64,000 nt of DNA from assembly GCA_016795505.1 (NCBI GenBank), contig JAEUHH010000102.1:1-64000 (forward strand), written 5' to 3'. The notes under the pieces were generated by a model, which ran no database searches, was not told the DNA's origin, and worked only from the letters and a program-made list of their open reading frames with translations. The DNA is from Verrucomicrobiales bacterium (lineage in GTDB: Bacteria; Verrucomicrobiota; Verrucomicrobiia; Verrucomicrobiales; DEV007). Positions 33,483-42,403 of this stretch are shown piece after piece; the first letter of the stretch is position 1, and the number at the start of each line of letters is the position of its first letter. A program made the position numbers and the translations under genes.

Positions 33483-34280
33483 ATGACCTGCCTCCCGCGC
33501 CCCATTTCCCTCGCCGCCGCCGTCGCGATCCTCGCCTGCCTCCAGGCCGCTCCGGCTGCCGAGCCCGCGCCGCCCGGTCCCGGCTGGACCCTGGCTTTTG
33601 CGGATGATTTCGACGGGGAGGCGATTGACCGGAGAAAGTGGAATGTCACCGACCCCTGGGAAGTCGAGCGCAACCGCGAGTTGCAGGCTTACGTGCCTGG
33701 CAATATCGAGATCGCCGACGGACGGCTCCGGCTCAGGGCACAGCGGCAAAAGGCCTTTTACGATGGCAAGGTGCGCCAATTCACCTCCGCCATGGTGACG
33801 ACCGCGCGCAAGTTTTCCCAACAATTTGGCCGCTTTGAGATCCGCGCCCGGGTGCCGAAGGGCAGGGGACTATGGCCCGCCTTTTGGATGCTGCCCGATC
33901 CCCCCGCCTGGCCGCCGGAGATCGACGTGCTGGAGATCCTCGGCCACGAGCCGGATAAAATCTACCTCACCCACCACTGGCCCGACCCGGCGAATCCCGG
34001 CGGGCGGTCGAAATCCGTCACCGGCGAGTTCAAAGGCCCCGATTTTTCCGCCGATTTCCACACCTTTGCCGTCGAGTGGGAAGCCACCGAGATCCGCTGG
34101 TATGTCGACGGCGAATTGCGCCATCGCTCCGCCGAGTCGATCCCCCGGCAGCCGATGTTCCTGCTCCTGAATATCGCCGTCGGCGGCGAGTGGCCCGGCG
34201 CCCCCGACGAGAGCACCGTCTTTCCCGCCTGGTATGAAATCGACTGGGTGCGGGTGTGGCAGCGATCCTCTGAATCCTGA
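33483..34280 (+). CDS. Secreted glycoside hydrolase family 16 enzyme
   Basis: The product is 265 residues from the ATG at 33483. A signal peptide (ISLAAAVAILACLQAAPAAE) is followed directly by one GH16 domain. The catalytic signature is PPEIDVLEILG (ExDxxE), with upstream FGRFEIRARVPKGRGLWPAFWML and downstream FHTFAVEWEATEIRWYVDGE. GH16 enzymes cleave beta-1,3 or beta-1,4 glucans and galactans such as laminarin, agar and carrageenan. Substrate cannot be set from this domain alone. It lies upstream of an exopolysaccharide-type cassette, from which it is separated by repeat array 5. Confidence 0.92.
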   Translation: MTCLPRPISLAAAVAILACLQAAPAAEPAPPGPGWTLAFADDFDGEAIDRRKWNVTDPWEVERNRELQAYVPGNIEIADGRLRLRAQRQKAFYDGKVRQFTSAMVTTARKFSQQFGRFEIRARVPKGRGLWPAFWMLPDPPAWPPEIDVLEILGHEPDKIYLTHHWPDPANPGGRSKSVTGEFKGPDFSADFHTFAVEWEATEIRWYVDGELRHRSAESIPRQPMFLLLNIAVGGEWPGAPDESTVFPAWYEIDWVRVWQRSSES

Positions 34281-34323
34281 TCAGACAGGGTCTGATCGGA
34301 GATCAAACAGGGTACGATCGGAA
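34277..34323. repeat. 22-bp-phased ACCCTGT array, locus 5 (direct pair)
   Basis: Two ACAGGGT cores at 34285-34291 and 34307-34313 lie in the same direction, 22 bp apart, each flanked by GATC on both sides. The array starts at the GH16 stop codon and ends about 70 bases before the glycosyltransferase start. With locus 6 it brackets the glycosyltransferase/O-antigen-ligase cassette. Confidence 0.9.
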
Positions 34324-34390
34324 CCCGCCGAAGCCGGGACCTCTGTCCGTGACAAGACCACCCGGCTGGCGCATCGTGGGCGGTGGCGGC

Positions 34391-35581
34391 ATGAGCGAGC
34401 GACTCCTTTTTCTTTCCAATCTTTTCCCCGACGCGTCGGAGCCGATCCGGGGGCTCGATAATGCGACCCTGCTCCAGGCGCTGATCGATGCCGAGGGCTG
34501 GGACGTGCGTTCGCTGGCGCTGCGGCCGCGGCTGTCGCTGCGGGCGCCGGGCACGCTGAGCGATTTGGCCCCGCGGGCAGGCGACGAGCGGCTCGGGCCG
34601 GAGTACGTGGGCATCCGCTACCTGCCCAAGGTGGGCAGCCGGTGGAATGACGGGTTGGTGGCAGCCGATCTGGCGCCGGCGTTCGCGCGCACGGTCGCGG
34701 CATGGCGGCCGGACATCGTGCTGGCTTCGTGGCTGTATCCGGATGGCTGCGCGGCGGCGACGCTGTGCCAGCAGGCCGGGCTGCCGCTGGTGTTGATCAC
34801 TCAGGGCACGGACACCCACGGCTACCTGCGTGATCCGGTGCGCCGGCGGAAGATTGTGCAGGCGGTCGCGGCCAGTCGGGCAACGATCTGCCGCAGCGCG
34901 GATCTGGGCCGTCTGCTGGTCGGGGCGGGCGCGCCGCCGGAGCGGCTGAAAACGGTCTACAACGGGGTCGATACGGCGATTTTTCGCCTGCGCGACCGGC
35001 AGGAAGCCCGGCGGGAGGTCGGGATCGATCCGGAGGGGCCGGTGCTGCTCTTTGTGGGCAATCTGTTGCCGGTGAAAAATCCGCTGTTTCTGATTCGGGC
35101 CGTCGCCGGGGTGAATCGCCAGCGCCGTTCGGCCGGGCTGGCTCCGGCGCGGCTTTACCTGATCGGTGATGGGCCGATGCGGCCGACGGTGACGCGGGAG
35201 ATCGCCGATCAGGATATGGCGACGACCGTGACGCTGCTGGGGCGGCGTCCGCCGGTGGAGGTGGCTGCTTGGATGGCGGCGGCGGATCGCCTGTGCCTGA
35301 CGAGCCACAACGAAGGCTTTCCCAATGTCATATTGGAGGCACTGGCCTGTGGCCTGCCCGTCGTATCGACGCGGGTGGGGGGCATCGGCGAGAAAATCGA
35401 CCGCCCGGCCTGCGGGCAACTCGTGACGCCCGGCGACGAGGCGGCCTATGAGGCGGCTCTGTTGGCGGCGTTGGCCGATCCGTCCAGCCGCGAGTCGCTC
35501 ACGGACGGCGATCCGGGCTGGCCGGCGGCGGCAAGGGCCTACGGCGAGATCCTGCGAACCGCCCGGTTGGCGGTGGGATGA
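34391..35581 (+). CDS. Glycosyltransferase family 4 protein (first of cassette)
   Basis: The product is about 396 residues from the ATG at 34391; an upstream in-frame start at 34349 is possible. The GT-B fold shows in the N-terminal LLFLSNLFPDASEP and in the C-terminal donor site (TVYNGVDTAIF, LLFVGNLLPVKNP, LYLIGDGPMR, SHNEGFPNVILEALACGLPVV). The E(x7)E motif of GT4 retaining transferases is present in the last segment. It should transfer a sugar from a nucleotide donor during assembly of an exopolysaccharide or lipopolysaccharide. An O-antigen-ligase-like gene follows. Confidence 0.9.
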   Translation: MSERLLFLSNLFPDASEPIRGLDNATLLQALIDAEGWDVRSLALRPRLSLRAPGTLSDLAPRAGDERLGPEYVGIRYLPKVGSRWNDGLVAADLAPAFARTVAAWRPDIVLASWLYPDGCAAATLCQQAGLPLVLITQGTDTHGYLRDPVRRRKIVQAVAASRATICRSADLGRLLVGAGAPPERLKTVYNGVDTAIFRLRDRQEARREVGIDPEGPVLLFVGNLLPVKNPLFLIRAVAGVNRQRRSAGLAPARLYLIGDGPMRPTVTREIADQDMATTVTLLGRRPPVEVAAWMAAADRLCLTSHNEGFPNVILEALACGLPVVSTRVGGIGEKIDRPACGQLVTPGDEAAYEAALLAALADPSSRESLTDGDPGWPAAARAYGEILRTARLAVG

Positions 35582-35664
35582 TGGAAAAACAAAGCGTTTT
35601 TTGATTTTTCAGGTTTTCCCGGCAAGTTACGCCCCGTGGCCGCCCTGCGTGGGGCGGGTTTGTG

Positions 35665-37152
35665 ATGGAGTATCGCCTCGCCCTGTTTTTTGTCTCGTTC
35701 TACTACCTGCGGCCCCAGGACTGGGTGCCGGGGCTGGCGGGCATGAATCTGGTGCAGCCGATCATCGGGCTCTGGATTCTGGTGCTGTTCGCCTATCGGC
35801 AATACCAGTCGCCCGTGCCAGGCCTGGTCCGCACGCCGCATGACTGGCTGATGCTCACGTATTTCGCCTACATCATGTGGACGACGCCGGACTGGAATTT
35901 CGCCTTCAGCGATATCTTCTCTCTGGTCACGTTTTATGCGCTGACCGTGCAGTCACTGACGAACTGGTCGCAGGTCTACGGCTATCTGCGGTGGTGGAAT
36001 GCCATGATGCTGGCCATCGCGGCGATCGGCCTGCTCAGCCTGGTGGGCGTCGATCCGACGGGCGCCATCCCGTTGACGGAGAGCAAATACGGGCGCCTGT
36101 CGATCGGCACCTGGCTGCACAACAATCCGAATGCCCTCGGGCACACCGTGGTGGCCATCATCCCGCTGAGCTACTTCCTGTTTTTCTGGCGCGGCACGGT
36201 CAGCGGGCGTTTCATCGTGTTTCCACTGTGCTTTCTGGCGGCGGGGGCCTGCGCATGGTTCACCGAGTCGAAGGGGGCTTTCCTGGTCGGCGGCATCCTG
36301 GTGGTGCTGATTTTCGTGATCGGCCGCCATCGCATCGTGCAGATCTCGGCCATCGTGCTGGCGATGACGGTGGGCGTTTCGGCTCTCAGTTTCCTGCCCC
36401 GCATGGAGCACATGGGCAGCATCCAGTCGGACGAAGGGGTGATTGGGCGCGTCATGGCTTGGGATCTGGCCCGCACGGCGACGCGGGAGAATGCCACCGG
36501 AGTCGGCTATCGTCAGTTCCGCGCCCTGATCGACTGGGTGGACGGCACGCGGGTCTATCACGACATCCCCAAGGCGACCCACTCCAGCTACATCTCGGTG
36601 GGGGCAGATCTTGGCATCTACGGGCTGGCTTTGTATCTGGGACTGATGTGGCTGGCGCTGCGAACGGTGGCTTTCATGAAAACCGGCAACGATCTGGAGG
36701 AGCGTTGTCGGCGCTCGATGGTGATCCTGCTGCTGGCGAACGTGATCTCGGGCTGGATGATCAATCGCGGCTATCACACGGAGTTTTTCCTCCTCATCGC
36801 GGTGTCGGCAGCCATGCACCGGCTCCGGCTGGCGGCGGCGCGTCCCGCCACGGCCGAGGCGGATGCCGACGGTCCGGTGCCGGTAGCGGGCTACGAATTG
36901 CCCGCTGGCAGCCTGATTCCTGCCGGGGCGGGGGGCGGAATGGCGGTGGCCTTGCCCGACCGGGTCTTTTCCCTGCCCGGCGATGGTCTGGCGCCGGCTT
37001 ATCCGCTGGAGGGTGGCGCTCGGCGGGCTGCCGCGCCGACCGTGCCGAAGAAAAAAATCTGGAACCGGTTCGACTGGATTGATGTCGCCGCCATCGTCGC
37101 GGCGACCTGGGCGGTGCTGGAGGTGTGGGACTACGTCATTGGGATGATCTGA
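35665..37152 (+). CDS. O-antigen ligase/polymerase (Wzy/WaaL-like) family membrane protein
   Basis: The product is about 495 residues with many hydrophobic segments, starting at the ATG at 35665 (a GTG lies directly before it). Typical sections are LVQPIIGLWILVLFAY, a cytoplasmic/periplasmic switch around WLHNNPNALGHTVV, and GVGYRQFRALIDWVDG in the large loop near the C-terminal ligase domain. A hydrophilic tail of about 100 residues and a last membrane segment follow. It should polymerise or ligate polysaccharide repeat units at the periplasmic face of the inner membrane. Its 3' end overlaps the convergent glycosyltransferase gene by 17 bases. Confidence 0.88.
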   Translation: MEYRLALFFVSFYYLRPQDWVPGLAGMNLVQPIIGLWILVLFAYRQYQSPVPGLVRTPHDWLMLTYFAYIMWTTPDWNFAFSDIFSLVTFYALTVQSLTNWSQVYGYLRWWNAMMLAIAAIGLLSLVGVDPTGAIPLTESKYGRLSIGTWLHNNPNALGHTVVAIIPLSYFLFFWRGTVSGRFIVFPLCFLAAGACAWFTESKGAFLVGGILVVLIFVIGRHRIVQISAIVLAMTVGVSALSFLPRMEHMGSIQSDEGVIGRVMAWDLARTATRENATGVGYRQFRALIDWVDGTRVYHDIPKATHSSYISVGADLGIYGLALYLGLMWLALRTVAFMKTGNDLEERCRRSMVILLLANVISGWMINRGYHTEFFLLIAVSAAMHRLRLAAARPATAEADADGPVPVAGYELPAGSLIPAGAGGGMAVALPDRVFSLPGDGLAPAYPLEGGARRAAAPTVPKKKIWNRFDWIDVAAIVAATWAVLEVWDYVIGMI

Positions 37153-38287
37153 CCACGCCGGCGAGCCGATCGTAAAGCGCCGCATAGCCGGCGACCATGG
37201 CGTCGAGGGAAAAGCGTCGCTCCGCCGTCTCGCGTGCGCCCTGCCCGAGCCGGGCGAGATTGTCGGGCCGGGCGATGACCTCGGCGAGGCAGTCGGCCAG
37301 GGCGTCCGGCGTTTCCACCGCCTGCAGCAGCCCGCTGTCGCCATCGGCGATCACCTCGCTGGCGCCGCAGGCCGGGTGAGCCAGAGCCGGCACGCCACAG
37401 GCCATGCCCTCGAGCAGGGCATTCGACAGGCCCTCGCTGGCCGACGGCATGGCCTGGAGGTCCATCGCCTGATAAAAGGGCAGGGGATCGGCCTGATGAC
37501 CGGCCCACCGGATGCGCGGCGCGAGGGGATGAGTCGCGATGCGGGCGAGGATGCGCTCTTTTTCCGGCCCACCATCGCCGAGCAACAGGAGCCGGCAGCG
37601 GTCATGGGCCGCCGGCGCCTGCCCGGCGAGCCGGGTGAAGGCGTCGAGCAGCAGCTCGTGGCGCTTGCTGGCGATGAAGCGCCCCACCAAGCCAATCACG
37701 AAGTCCTCCGGCCCGTAGCCAGCGGCGACTTTGGCTGCGGCGCGGTCCGAGGGCGGTTGGTAGCGCCGGCAATCGACCCCATTGATCACCGCCGTGATCT
37801 GTCCGGCGGGAAAGCCGTGGTCGATGAGATGCTGCCGCAGCGACTCGGACACGGTGTGGACGGCCTGGGCGAATCGATAGCCAAAGCGGCGCTGCCGCAG
37901 GCGTCTCGGGTCGAGATCGTCGCCCTGCAGCGCCCCATGCTCGCCGTGCAGGATGGGGATGCCCCAGCGCCCGCTCGCGCTGCGACCCAGGATGGCGTAG
38001 ATGAGCGGGCCGAGATTGTGGCTGTGGATCACGTCGGGTCGCTCCTTCCGGAGCCAGCGGGCCAGCCGCGCCACGGTGGTCCGGTCAAAGCCGGGCCGGC
38101 GGCCGAACGCCTCCACCGCGATCCCTGGACGCAGCCGGGAGACGAAAGCGCCGCCAATCTCCAGACACAGGATGGTGGTGCGGTAGCGGTCCGGATCGAG
38201 CCCGTTCGACAGGTTCACCACCCCATTTTCCATGCCTCCCGGCTCGAGGGAAAAAACGACATGGGCGATGTGGAGCGGGCGGGACAT
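37136..38287 (-). CDS. Glycosyltransferase family 4 protein (second of cassette)
   Basis: The product is 383 residues with a GT-B fold: IAHVVFSLEPGGMENGVVNL at the N-terminus, HSHNLGPLIYAILG, then the C-terminal donor half with AVINGVDCRRY, IGLVGRFIASKRHELLLDAF, LLLLGDGG and SASEGLSNALLEGMACGVPAL. The last segment holds the E(x7)E signature of GT4 enzymes. It is transcribed towards the O-antigen-ligase-like gene and overlaps its end. It probably works in the same surface polysaccharide pathway, but donor and acceptor are unknown. Confidence 0.9.
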   Translation of the reverse strand: MSRPLHIAHVVFSLEPGGMENGVVNLSNGLDPDRYRTTILCLEIGGAFVSRLRPGIAVEAFGRRPGFDRTTVARLARWLRKERPDVIHSHNLGPLIYAILGRSASGRWGIPILHGEHGALQGDDLDPRRLRQRRFGYRFAQAVHTVSESLRQHLIDHGFPAGQITAVINGVDCRRYQPPSDRAAAKVAAGYGPEDFVIGLVGRFIASKRHELLLDAFTRLAGQAPAAHDRCRLLLLGDGGPEKERILARIATHPLAPRIRWAGHQADPLPFYQAMDLQAMPSASEGLSNALLEGMACGVPALAHPACGASEVIADGDSGLLQAVETPDALADCLAEVIARPDNLARLGQGARETAERRFSLDAMVAGYAALYDRLAGVVRSSQ

Positions 38288-38314
38288 GGCAGGCGGCGCA
38301 CGGTAGCACGGCTT

Positions 38315-38364
38315 TTCCGATGGAACAGGGTACGATCGGAGATCAGACCCTGTCTGATCGGAAA
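38315..38364. repeat. 22-bp-phased ACCCTGT array, locus 6 (inverted pair)
   Basis: Cores ACAGGGT at 38325-38331 and ACCCTGT at 38347-38353 are 22 bp apart, in the opposite relative order to loci 1 and 3. The ends are TTCCGAT and GATCGGAA. The array lies between the second glycosyltransferase start and the porin terminator. Confidence 0.9.
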
Positions 38365-38383
38365 TCCCCGGCCGGGGAATGAG

Positions 38384-38413
38384 AAAAGGCGGAGCCTCGC
38401 GGCCCCGCCTTTT
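38384..38413 (-). terminator. Terminator-like hairpin downstream of the porin gene
   Basis: AAAAGGCGG at 38384-38392 pairs with CCGCCTTTT at 38405-38413 across a 12-base loop. The A-tract and T-tract within the stem make it usable from both strands. It lies about 45 bases after the stop of the minus-strand porin gene. Confidence 0.75.
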
Positions 38414-38458
38414 CCGTTCGAATACATCCCAAACGAAGGATGAGACAAAAATCCGGCC

Positions 38459-39604
38459 TTACCAACTGATGCGCACGGCGGAGGTGAAGCCCCAGCCATC
38501 GTAGGCGCCGCCGTCGTTGGCGACATCGGTCGCGGTGGTGTACTCCACGCCGTTTTGCCATTTCAGCTTGTGGCCGCAGATGTAGTAGTTCACTCCGGCG
38601 AAGAACTCGTGGATCTCGTCCACCCGGCCGCTGACGGTCCGGTTCTCGTAGCGGTCGAGGCGCACGCCGTTGGCGCCGGAACTGCCCACGTAGTTGTAGC
38701 TGGCGACGAGTTGGACCTTTTCGCTGATGCTGTAGTAGGGGGTGATGGCAAGGCCGAAGACTTCGCTCTGGCTGCTGCCATGGCCGGAGCCGGCAGAGAT
38801 GTCAGCCCGGACGCCCCAGGGGCCTTTTTCCAGAATGGCATTGATCGAGCCGATCTGGTCGTGCAGCCGGGTGCCGATGGTGTCGCTGTCGGCGTTGAGA
38901 TCGGTGATGACGAGGTCCGCGGCGATCAGGGCTTTGTCCAGCCCGAGAGCTTCGCCAAAGTCGTAGCCGATGGTGGCGGCACCGAAGGAGCCGGCGTCGA
39001 ACTCGCTGAACTCGTTCGCGGCGTCGGCGGAGAAGTAGCCGATGGAGTACATCCACTTGTCGATCTCGCCCTTGGCGGCCACGCCGGTGAAGTAATTGAC
39101 CGGGAACCACAGGTTTTCGGAAAGGACGTTACGTTCGGGGCGGAGGATCTCCTTCGAGGAGGTCCGGCCGTCCAAGGTGAACTTGGTGCCCAGCTTGCCG
39201 AAGGTGAGCTCGAAGGCGTCCGATGGCGCCCAGGTGACGTTCGCGTCGGTGATGCGACGATAGACCGGGGACTGATCGACCAGGTCGAAATCGACTTCCG
39301 AGTGGATGATGAATTGATCGAGGACCGTGGCCTTGAAGCCGTTACGGGCCCGCCGCCAGTTCAGGGAGTCGAAATCCTCGTCTCCACCGGAGAAAAACGC
39401 CGCGTCGGCCTGAAGGCGGCCGGTCATGGCGAATTTCTGGATGAAGGGATTCTCCTTGTCGGAGTAGAACGTGGCGCGGTCGAACAGATCGCAGAGCGAT
39501 TGATCGGCTTCCACCATCGTATCGATGACTTGCTTGGAGTCCCCGGCAAGCGCCACGCCCGCTGAGGCGAAAGTGGCGAAAATGGCACTGAGAGTTCGTT
39601 TCAT
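38459..39604 (-). CDS. Outer-membrane porin, phosphate-selective porin O/P-like
   Basis: The product is 381 residues. A signal peptide (MKRTLSAIFATFASAGVALA) is followed by a beta-barrel-like sequence rich in alternating polar and aromatic residues, and the chain ends in an aromatic residue (SAVRISW) as outer-membrane barrels do. Internal sections such as FKATVLDQFIIHSEVDFDL and FELTFGKLGTKFTLDGR resemble the OprP/OprO family. It should form a diffusion channel for anions such as phosphate or polyphosphate, but specificity cannot be read. A perfect TGTGAC/GTCACA palindrome lies about 150 bases upstream of the start. Confidence 0.85.
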   Translation of the reverse strand: MKRTLSAIFATFASAGVALAGDSKQVIDTMVEADQSLCDLFDRATFYSDKENPFIQKFAMTGRLQADAAFFSGGDEDFDSLNWRRARNGFKATVLDQFIIHSEVDFDLVDQSPVYRRITDANVTWAPSDAFELTFGKLGTKFTLDGRTSSKEILRPERNVLSENLWFPVNYFTGVAAKGEIDKWMYSIGYFSADAANEFSEFDAGSFGAATIGYDFGEALGLDKALIAADLVITDLNADSDTIGTRLHDQIGSINAILEKGPWGVRADISAGSGHGSSQSEVFGLAITPYYSISEKVQLVASYNYVGSSGANGVRLDRYENRTVSGRVDEIHEFFAGVNYYICGHKLKWQNGVEYTTATDVANDGGAYDGWGFTSAVRISW

Positions 39605-40040
39605 TACGTGAGCTTAGGTTGAGTTGATTGCTGGGTTCTCGGCAGGGACTCCGCTGGGTTGGTCGTGTGACTTTTCCGCCCGATGGAGCCTCTGTCTGAC
39701 CCTCCGTGCGCAAGTAGTGGCGTGATTAGCCCCGGAGTTCACCCTATGATGTGTGACGGTTTTGTCACAATGGATTTAGTCGTTCGTGGCGAGTCAGGTT
39801 CGGAAGTGAGCAATTTCTTATCAAAGTTGATTGTTTGAAAAACTAAAGCAATCGGCCAGCCCGGCATCAAGTGACGACTTTGTGAGGTAAATTGGAACCC
39901 GAGGTCGGAATCTCAGCGTTTTGCGACGGGTTGTTCATGATTGCCCTGAGACGGGATGAGCGTGTGATTTTTTGGAAAAACTTGAGGGTGATCCCAAATT
40001 TTTATCGATTCTGCCTGGCAATCGGCTCAGACTGTGGACA
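39605..40040. other. Intergenic region between porin and sulfatase 2
   Basis: This stretch of about 435 bases lies between two divergent genes. It is clearly more AT-rich than the flanking coding DNA and holds the palindrome at 39752-39769. Short ORFs here (for example from 39892) run into the sulfatase in another frame and have no support. Promoters for both genes are expected here, but no consensus box pair stands out. Confidence 0.5.
39752..39769. promoter_or_regulatory. Candidate operator palindrome upstream of porin
   Basis: TGTGAC and its reverse complement GTCACA are separated by six bases. The half-sites resemble CRP-family boxes, but the inner TGTGA...TCACA spacing is eight rather than six bases. 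It lies 148 bases from the porin start codon and 272 from that of sulfatase 2. A dimeric regulator site is plausible; no regulator is assigned. Confidence 0.4.
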
Positions 40041-41498
40041 ATGGCTTCGAAACTCCTTCTTCGCGTCGTCTGGGGCTGGTGCCTGGCTTTGCTGGCTGTC
40101 GGCGGAGGCTCGGCGGCGGCGATTCCACCGGCGAAACCGAATTTTATCGTCATTTTTTGCGACAACCTCGGCTACGGGGACATCGAGCCCTACGGCTCGA
40201 CCCTGCACCGGACGCCGCACCTGAATCGGATGGCGGCTGAGGGGCGGCTGTTCACCCACTTCAGCGTCACGTCGGGTGTCTGCACCCCCTCGCGGGCCAG
40301 CCTGATCACCGGTTGCTATGCCCAGCGGGTGTCGATGCATCGGAACGAGCGCGATCATCATGTGCTGCGTCCGATTTCGCCCTATGGTCTCCATCCGGAT
40401 GAAATCACGATCGCCGAAGTGCTGAAGGCCGAGGGCTATGCGACGGGGATGATCGGGAAGTGGCATCTCGGCGATCAGACTCCGTTTTTGCCGACGCGGC
40501 AGGGCTTTGACTGGTTTTTTGGCATTCCCTACTCGGACGACATGACCGAGCGGGTCTGGGAGATGGATGGCTCGCACTGGCCGCCGCTGCCGCTGATGGA
40601 AAATGAGACGGTCATCGAGGCGCCGGTGGATCGCGACGGCCTGACGCGGCGCTACACGGAGAAGGCGCTGGAGTGGATCGAGGCGCACCGGGACGGGCCG
40701 TTTTTCCTCTACCTGCCGCAGGCCATGCCCGGGAGCACTCAGGAGCCCTTTGCCAGCGAGGCGTTCAAAGGCAAAAGCCGGAATGGCCCGTGGGGCGACT
40801 CGGTGGAGGAACTGGACTGGTCCACCGGGCAGATCCTCGACAAGCTGGTCGAGCTGGGGATCGATCGGAACACCTGTGTGATCTGGACCTCCGACAATGG
40901 GGCGCCGTCAAATCCCACGCCGGGCGATCTGCGGCGGGGCTCGAATCTCCCGCTCTCGGGGCGCGGCTATACGACGGCGGAGGGCGGTTTCCGGGTGCCG
41001 GCGATCGTCTGGTGGCCGGACCGGGTGCCGGCTGGCACGGTCTGCGGGGAATTTGCCACCACCATGGATCTGCTCCCCACGCTGGCCCGGCTGGCTGGCG
41101 GCGAGCCCCCGTCGGACCGGCGGATCGACGGGCATGACATCCGTCCGCTTCTTTTTGGCGAAGCCGGGGCGACAAGTCCCTACGAGTCCTTTGCCTATTA
41201 CCATCTCGATCACCTCCAGGCCGTGCGCAGCGGTCCTTGGAAACTGGTGCTGGCCGAGACGGTGTCCCCGCGGAAAAAGGCGCCGCCCGCGCCGATGACG
41301 CCCCGGCTTTACCACTTGGTTGATGATGTGGCGACGACCCGCGATGTCGCCGCGGAGCATCCCGAGGTGGTCGAGCGCCTGCTCGGGTATGCGGAGGCCT
41401 TTCGCGCCGATCTCGGTGACCGGGATCAGCCTGGTCCGGGCATCCGGCCGATCGGGCGGGTGGAAAAGCCGGTCCCGCAGGTGAAGCTGGCGCCGTGA
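40041..41498 (+). CDS. Secreted sulfatase 2 (arylsulfatase A family)
   Basis: The product is about 485 residues from the ATG at 40041. A signal peptide spans roughly residues 1-27 (LLLRVVWGWCLALLAVGGG). The mature enzyme begins KPNFIVIFCDNLGYGD, with metal ligands, followed by the formylglycine motif VCTPSRASLITGCYAQR (canonical CxPSR), GKWHLGD and WTSDNGAPSNP. It is shorter at the C-terminus than sulfatase 1. It should remove sulfate from an extracellular substrate. Its stop lies 24 bases from the convergent YebC gene, with the small hairpin TCGGCTCAGCCGA between them. Confidence 0.93.
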   Translation: MASKLLLRVVWGWCLALLAVGGGSAAAIPPAKPNFIVIFCDNLGYGDIEPYGSTLHRTPHLNRMAAEGRLFTHFSVTSGVCTPSRASLITGCYAQRVSMHRNERDHHVLRPISPYGLHPDEITIAEVLKAEGYATGMIGKWHLGDQTPFLPTRQGFDWFFGIPYSDDMTERVWEMDGSHWPPLPLMENETVIEAPVDRDGLTRRYTEKALEWIEAHRDGPFFLYLPQAMPGSTQEPFASEAFKGKSRNGPWGDSVEELDWSTGQILDKLVELGIDRNTCVIWTSDNGAPSNPTPGDLRRGSNLPLSGRGYTTAEGGFRVPAIVWWPDRVPAGTVCGEFATTMDLLPTLARLAGGEPPSDRRIDGHDIRPLLFGEAGATSPYESFAYYHLDHLQAVRSGPWKLVLAETVSPRKKAPPAPMTPRLYHLVDDVATTRDVAAEHPEVVERLLGYAEAFRADLGDRDQPGPGIRPIGRVEKPVPQVKLAP

Positions 41499-41522
41499 TC
41501 GGCTCAGCCGACCGGGCTCGCG

Positions 41523-42233
41523 TCAGGCGATGTTGGTGTAAACGGCCTGAACGTCTTCGTCGTCCTCGATCTTGTCGATGAAGGTCTCGATGTCCTCCAT
41601 CTGCTGCTCGGTGAACTCCGCGGGCGAGTTCGGGATGCGTTTCAGCGAGGCTTTCGACGGGGTGATGCCGAGGTCGATGACGCCCTGGTTCAGGCGGCCG
41701 AAGTCCTTGAAATCGCCGTAGGCGTAGGCGGTGCCCTCGGAGACTTCCAGCTCTTCGAGGCCGGCATCGATCAGGGACAGCTCGATCTCGTCGAGGGCCT
41801 GGCCGTCCGGCACGGTGAATTCGATCACTGCTTTTCGGTCGAAGAGGAATTCCAGCGAGCCCGTCGGCACCATCTGGCCGCCGGCTTTGTTGAAAATGGT
41901 CTTGAGGTTGGAGACGGTGCGGTTGGTGTTGTCCGTGGCCGACTCGATGAAGACGAGCACGCCGTGGGGGCCTTTGCCCTCGTAGTTGACCTCCTCGTAG
42001 CTGGTCGAATCCTTCCCGGCGGCGCGCTTGATGGCCGACTCGACATTGTCCTTGGGCATGTTCTGCGCCTTGGCATTGGCGATGGCGAGGCGCAGTTTGG
42101 CGTTCGATTCCGGGTCGGGGCCGCCCTCCTTGACGGCCATGGTGATGGCGCGTGACAGCTTCGGGAAGATTTTGGACATGCGGTCCCAGCGGGCCTCCTT
42201 TGAGGCGCGGCGGTATTCGAAGGCTCTACCCAT
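41523..42233 (-). CDS. YebC/PmpR (TACO1) family protein
   Basis: The product is 236 residues from the ATG at 42233; the frame continues upstream over the tRNA gene, which is not coding. The family features are intact: an N-terminal KIFPKLSRAITMAVKEGGPD, the NMPKDNVESAIKRA helix, EEVNYEGKGPHGVLVFIESATDN, NLKTIFNKAGGQM and the acidic C-terminus. YebC-type proteins act as transcriptional regulators in some bacteria and as translation factors at difficult sequences such as polyproline in others. Which applies here is not resolvable. Confidence 0.95.
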   Translation of the reverse strand: MGRAFEYRRASKEARWDRMSKIFPKLSRAITMAVKEGGPDPESNAKLRLAIANAKAQNMPKDNVESAIKRAAGKDSTSYEEVNYEGKGPHGVLVFIESATDNTNRTVSNLKTIFNKAGGQMVPTGSLEFLFDRKAVIEFTVPDGQALDEIELSLIDAGLEELEVSEGTAYAYGDFKDFGRLNQGVIDLGITPSKASLKRIPNSPAEFTEQQMEDIETFIDKIEDDEDVQAVYTNIA

Positions 42234-42333
42234 GATGGTGTGGTGGGGGGCTGAAAGGGGATGAAAAAGTCGGGAAAAGGCAATCGGCGGCGACCGGTGG
42301 GCGGGCTCCCCGCCGCGGGCGGTGGAGAGTGGC

Positions 42334-42403
42334 TGCCTCGTAAGGATTCGAACCTTAACAAACAGAGTCAGAATCTGTCGTGCTACCGTTACACCACGAG
42401 GCA
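42334..42403 (-). tRNA. tRNA-Gln (anticodon CTG)
   Basis: The minus strand folds as a cloverleaf. A 7-bp acceptor stem pairs TGCCTCG with CGAGGCA, and the D arm contains AACGGTA. The anticodon stem pairs ACAGA with TCTGT around the loop TTCTGAC, giving CTG as the anticodon. A 4-base variable loop follows, then the T stem TAAGG/CCTTA with loop TTCGAAT. CCA is not encoded. The U1-A72 pair is typical of tRNA-Gln. Confidence 0.93.

Noticed and set aside
39752-39769. Canonical CRP box
   Set aside because: The TGTGA and TCACA half-sites are separated by eight bases, not six, and the window's cyclic-nucleotide-binding protein has no DNA-binding domain.
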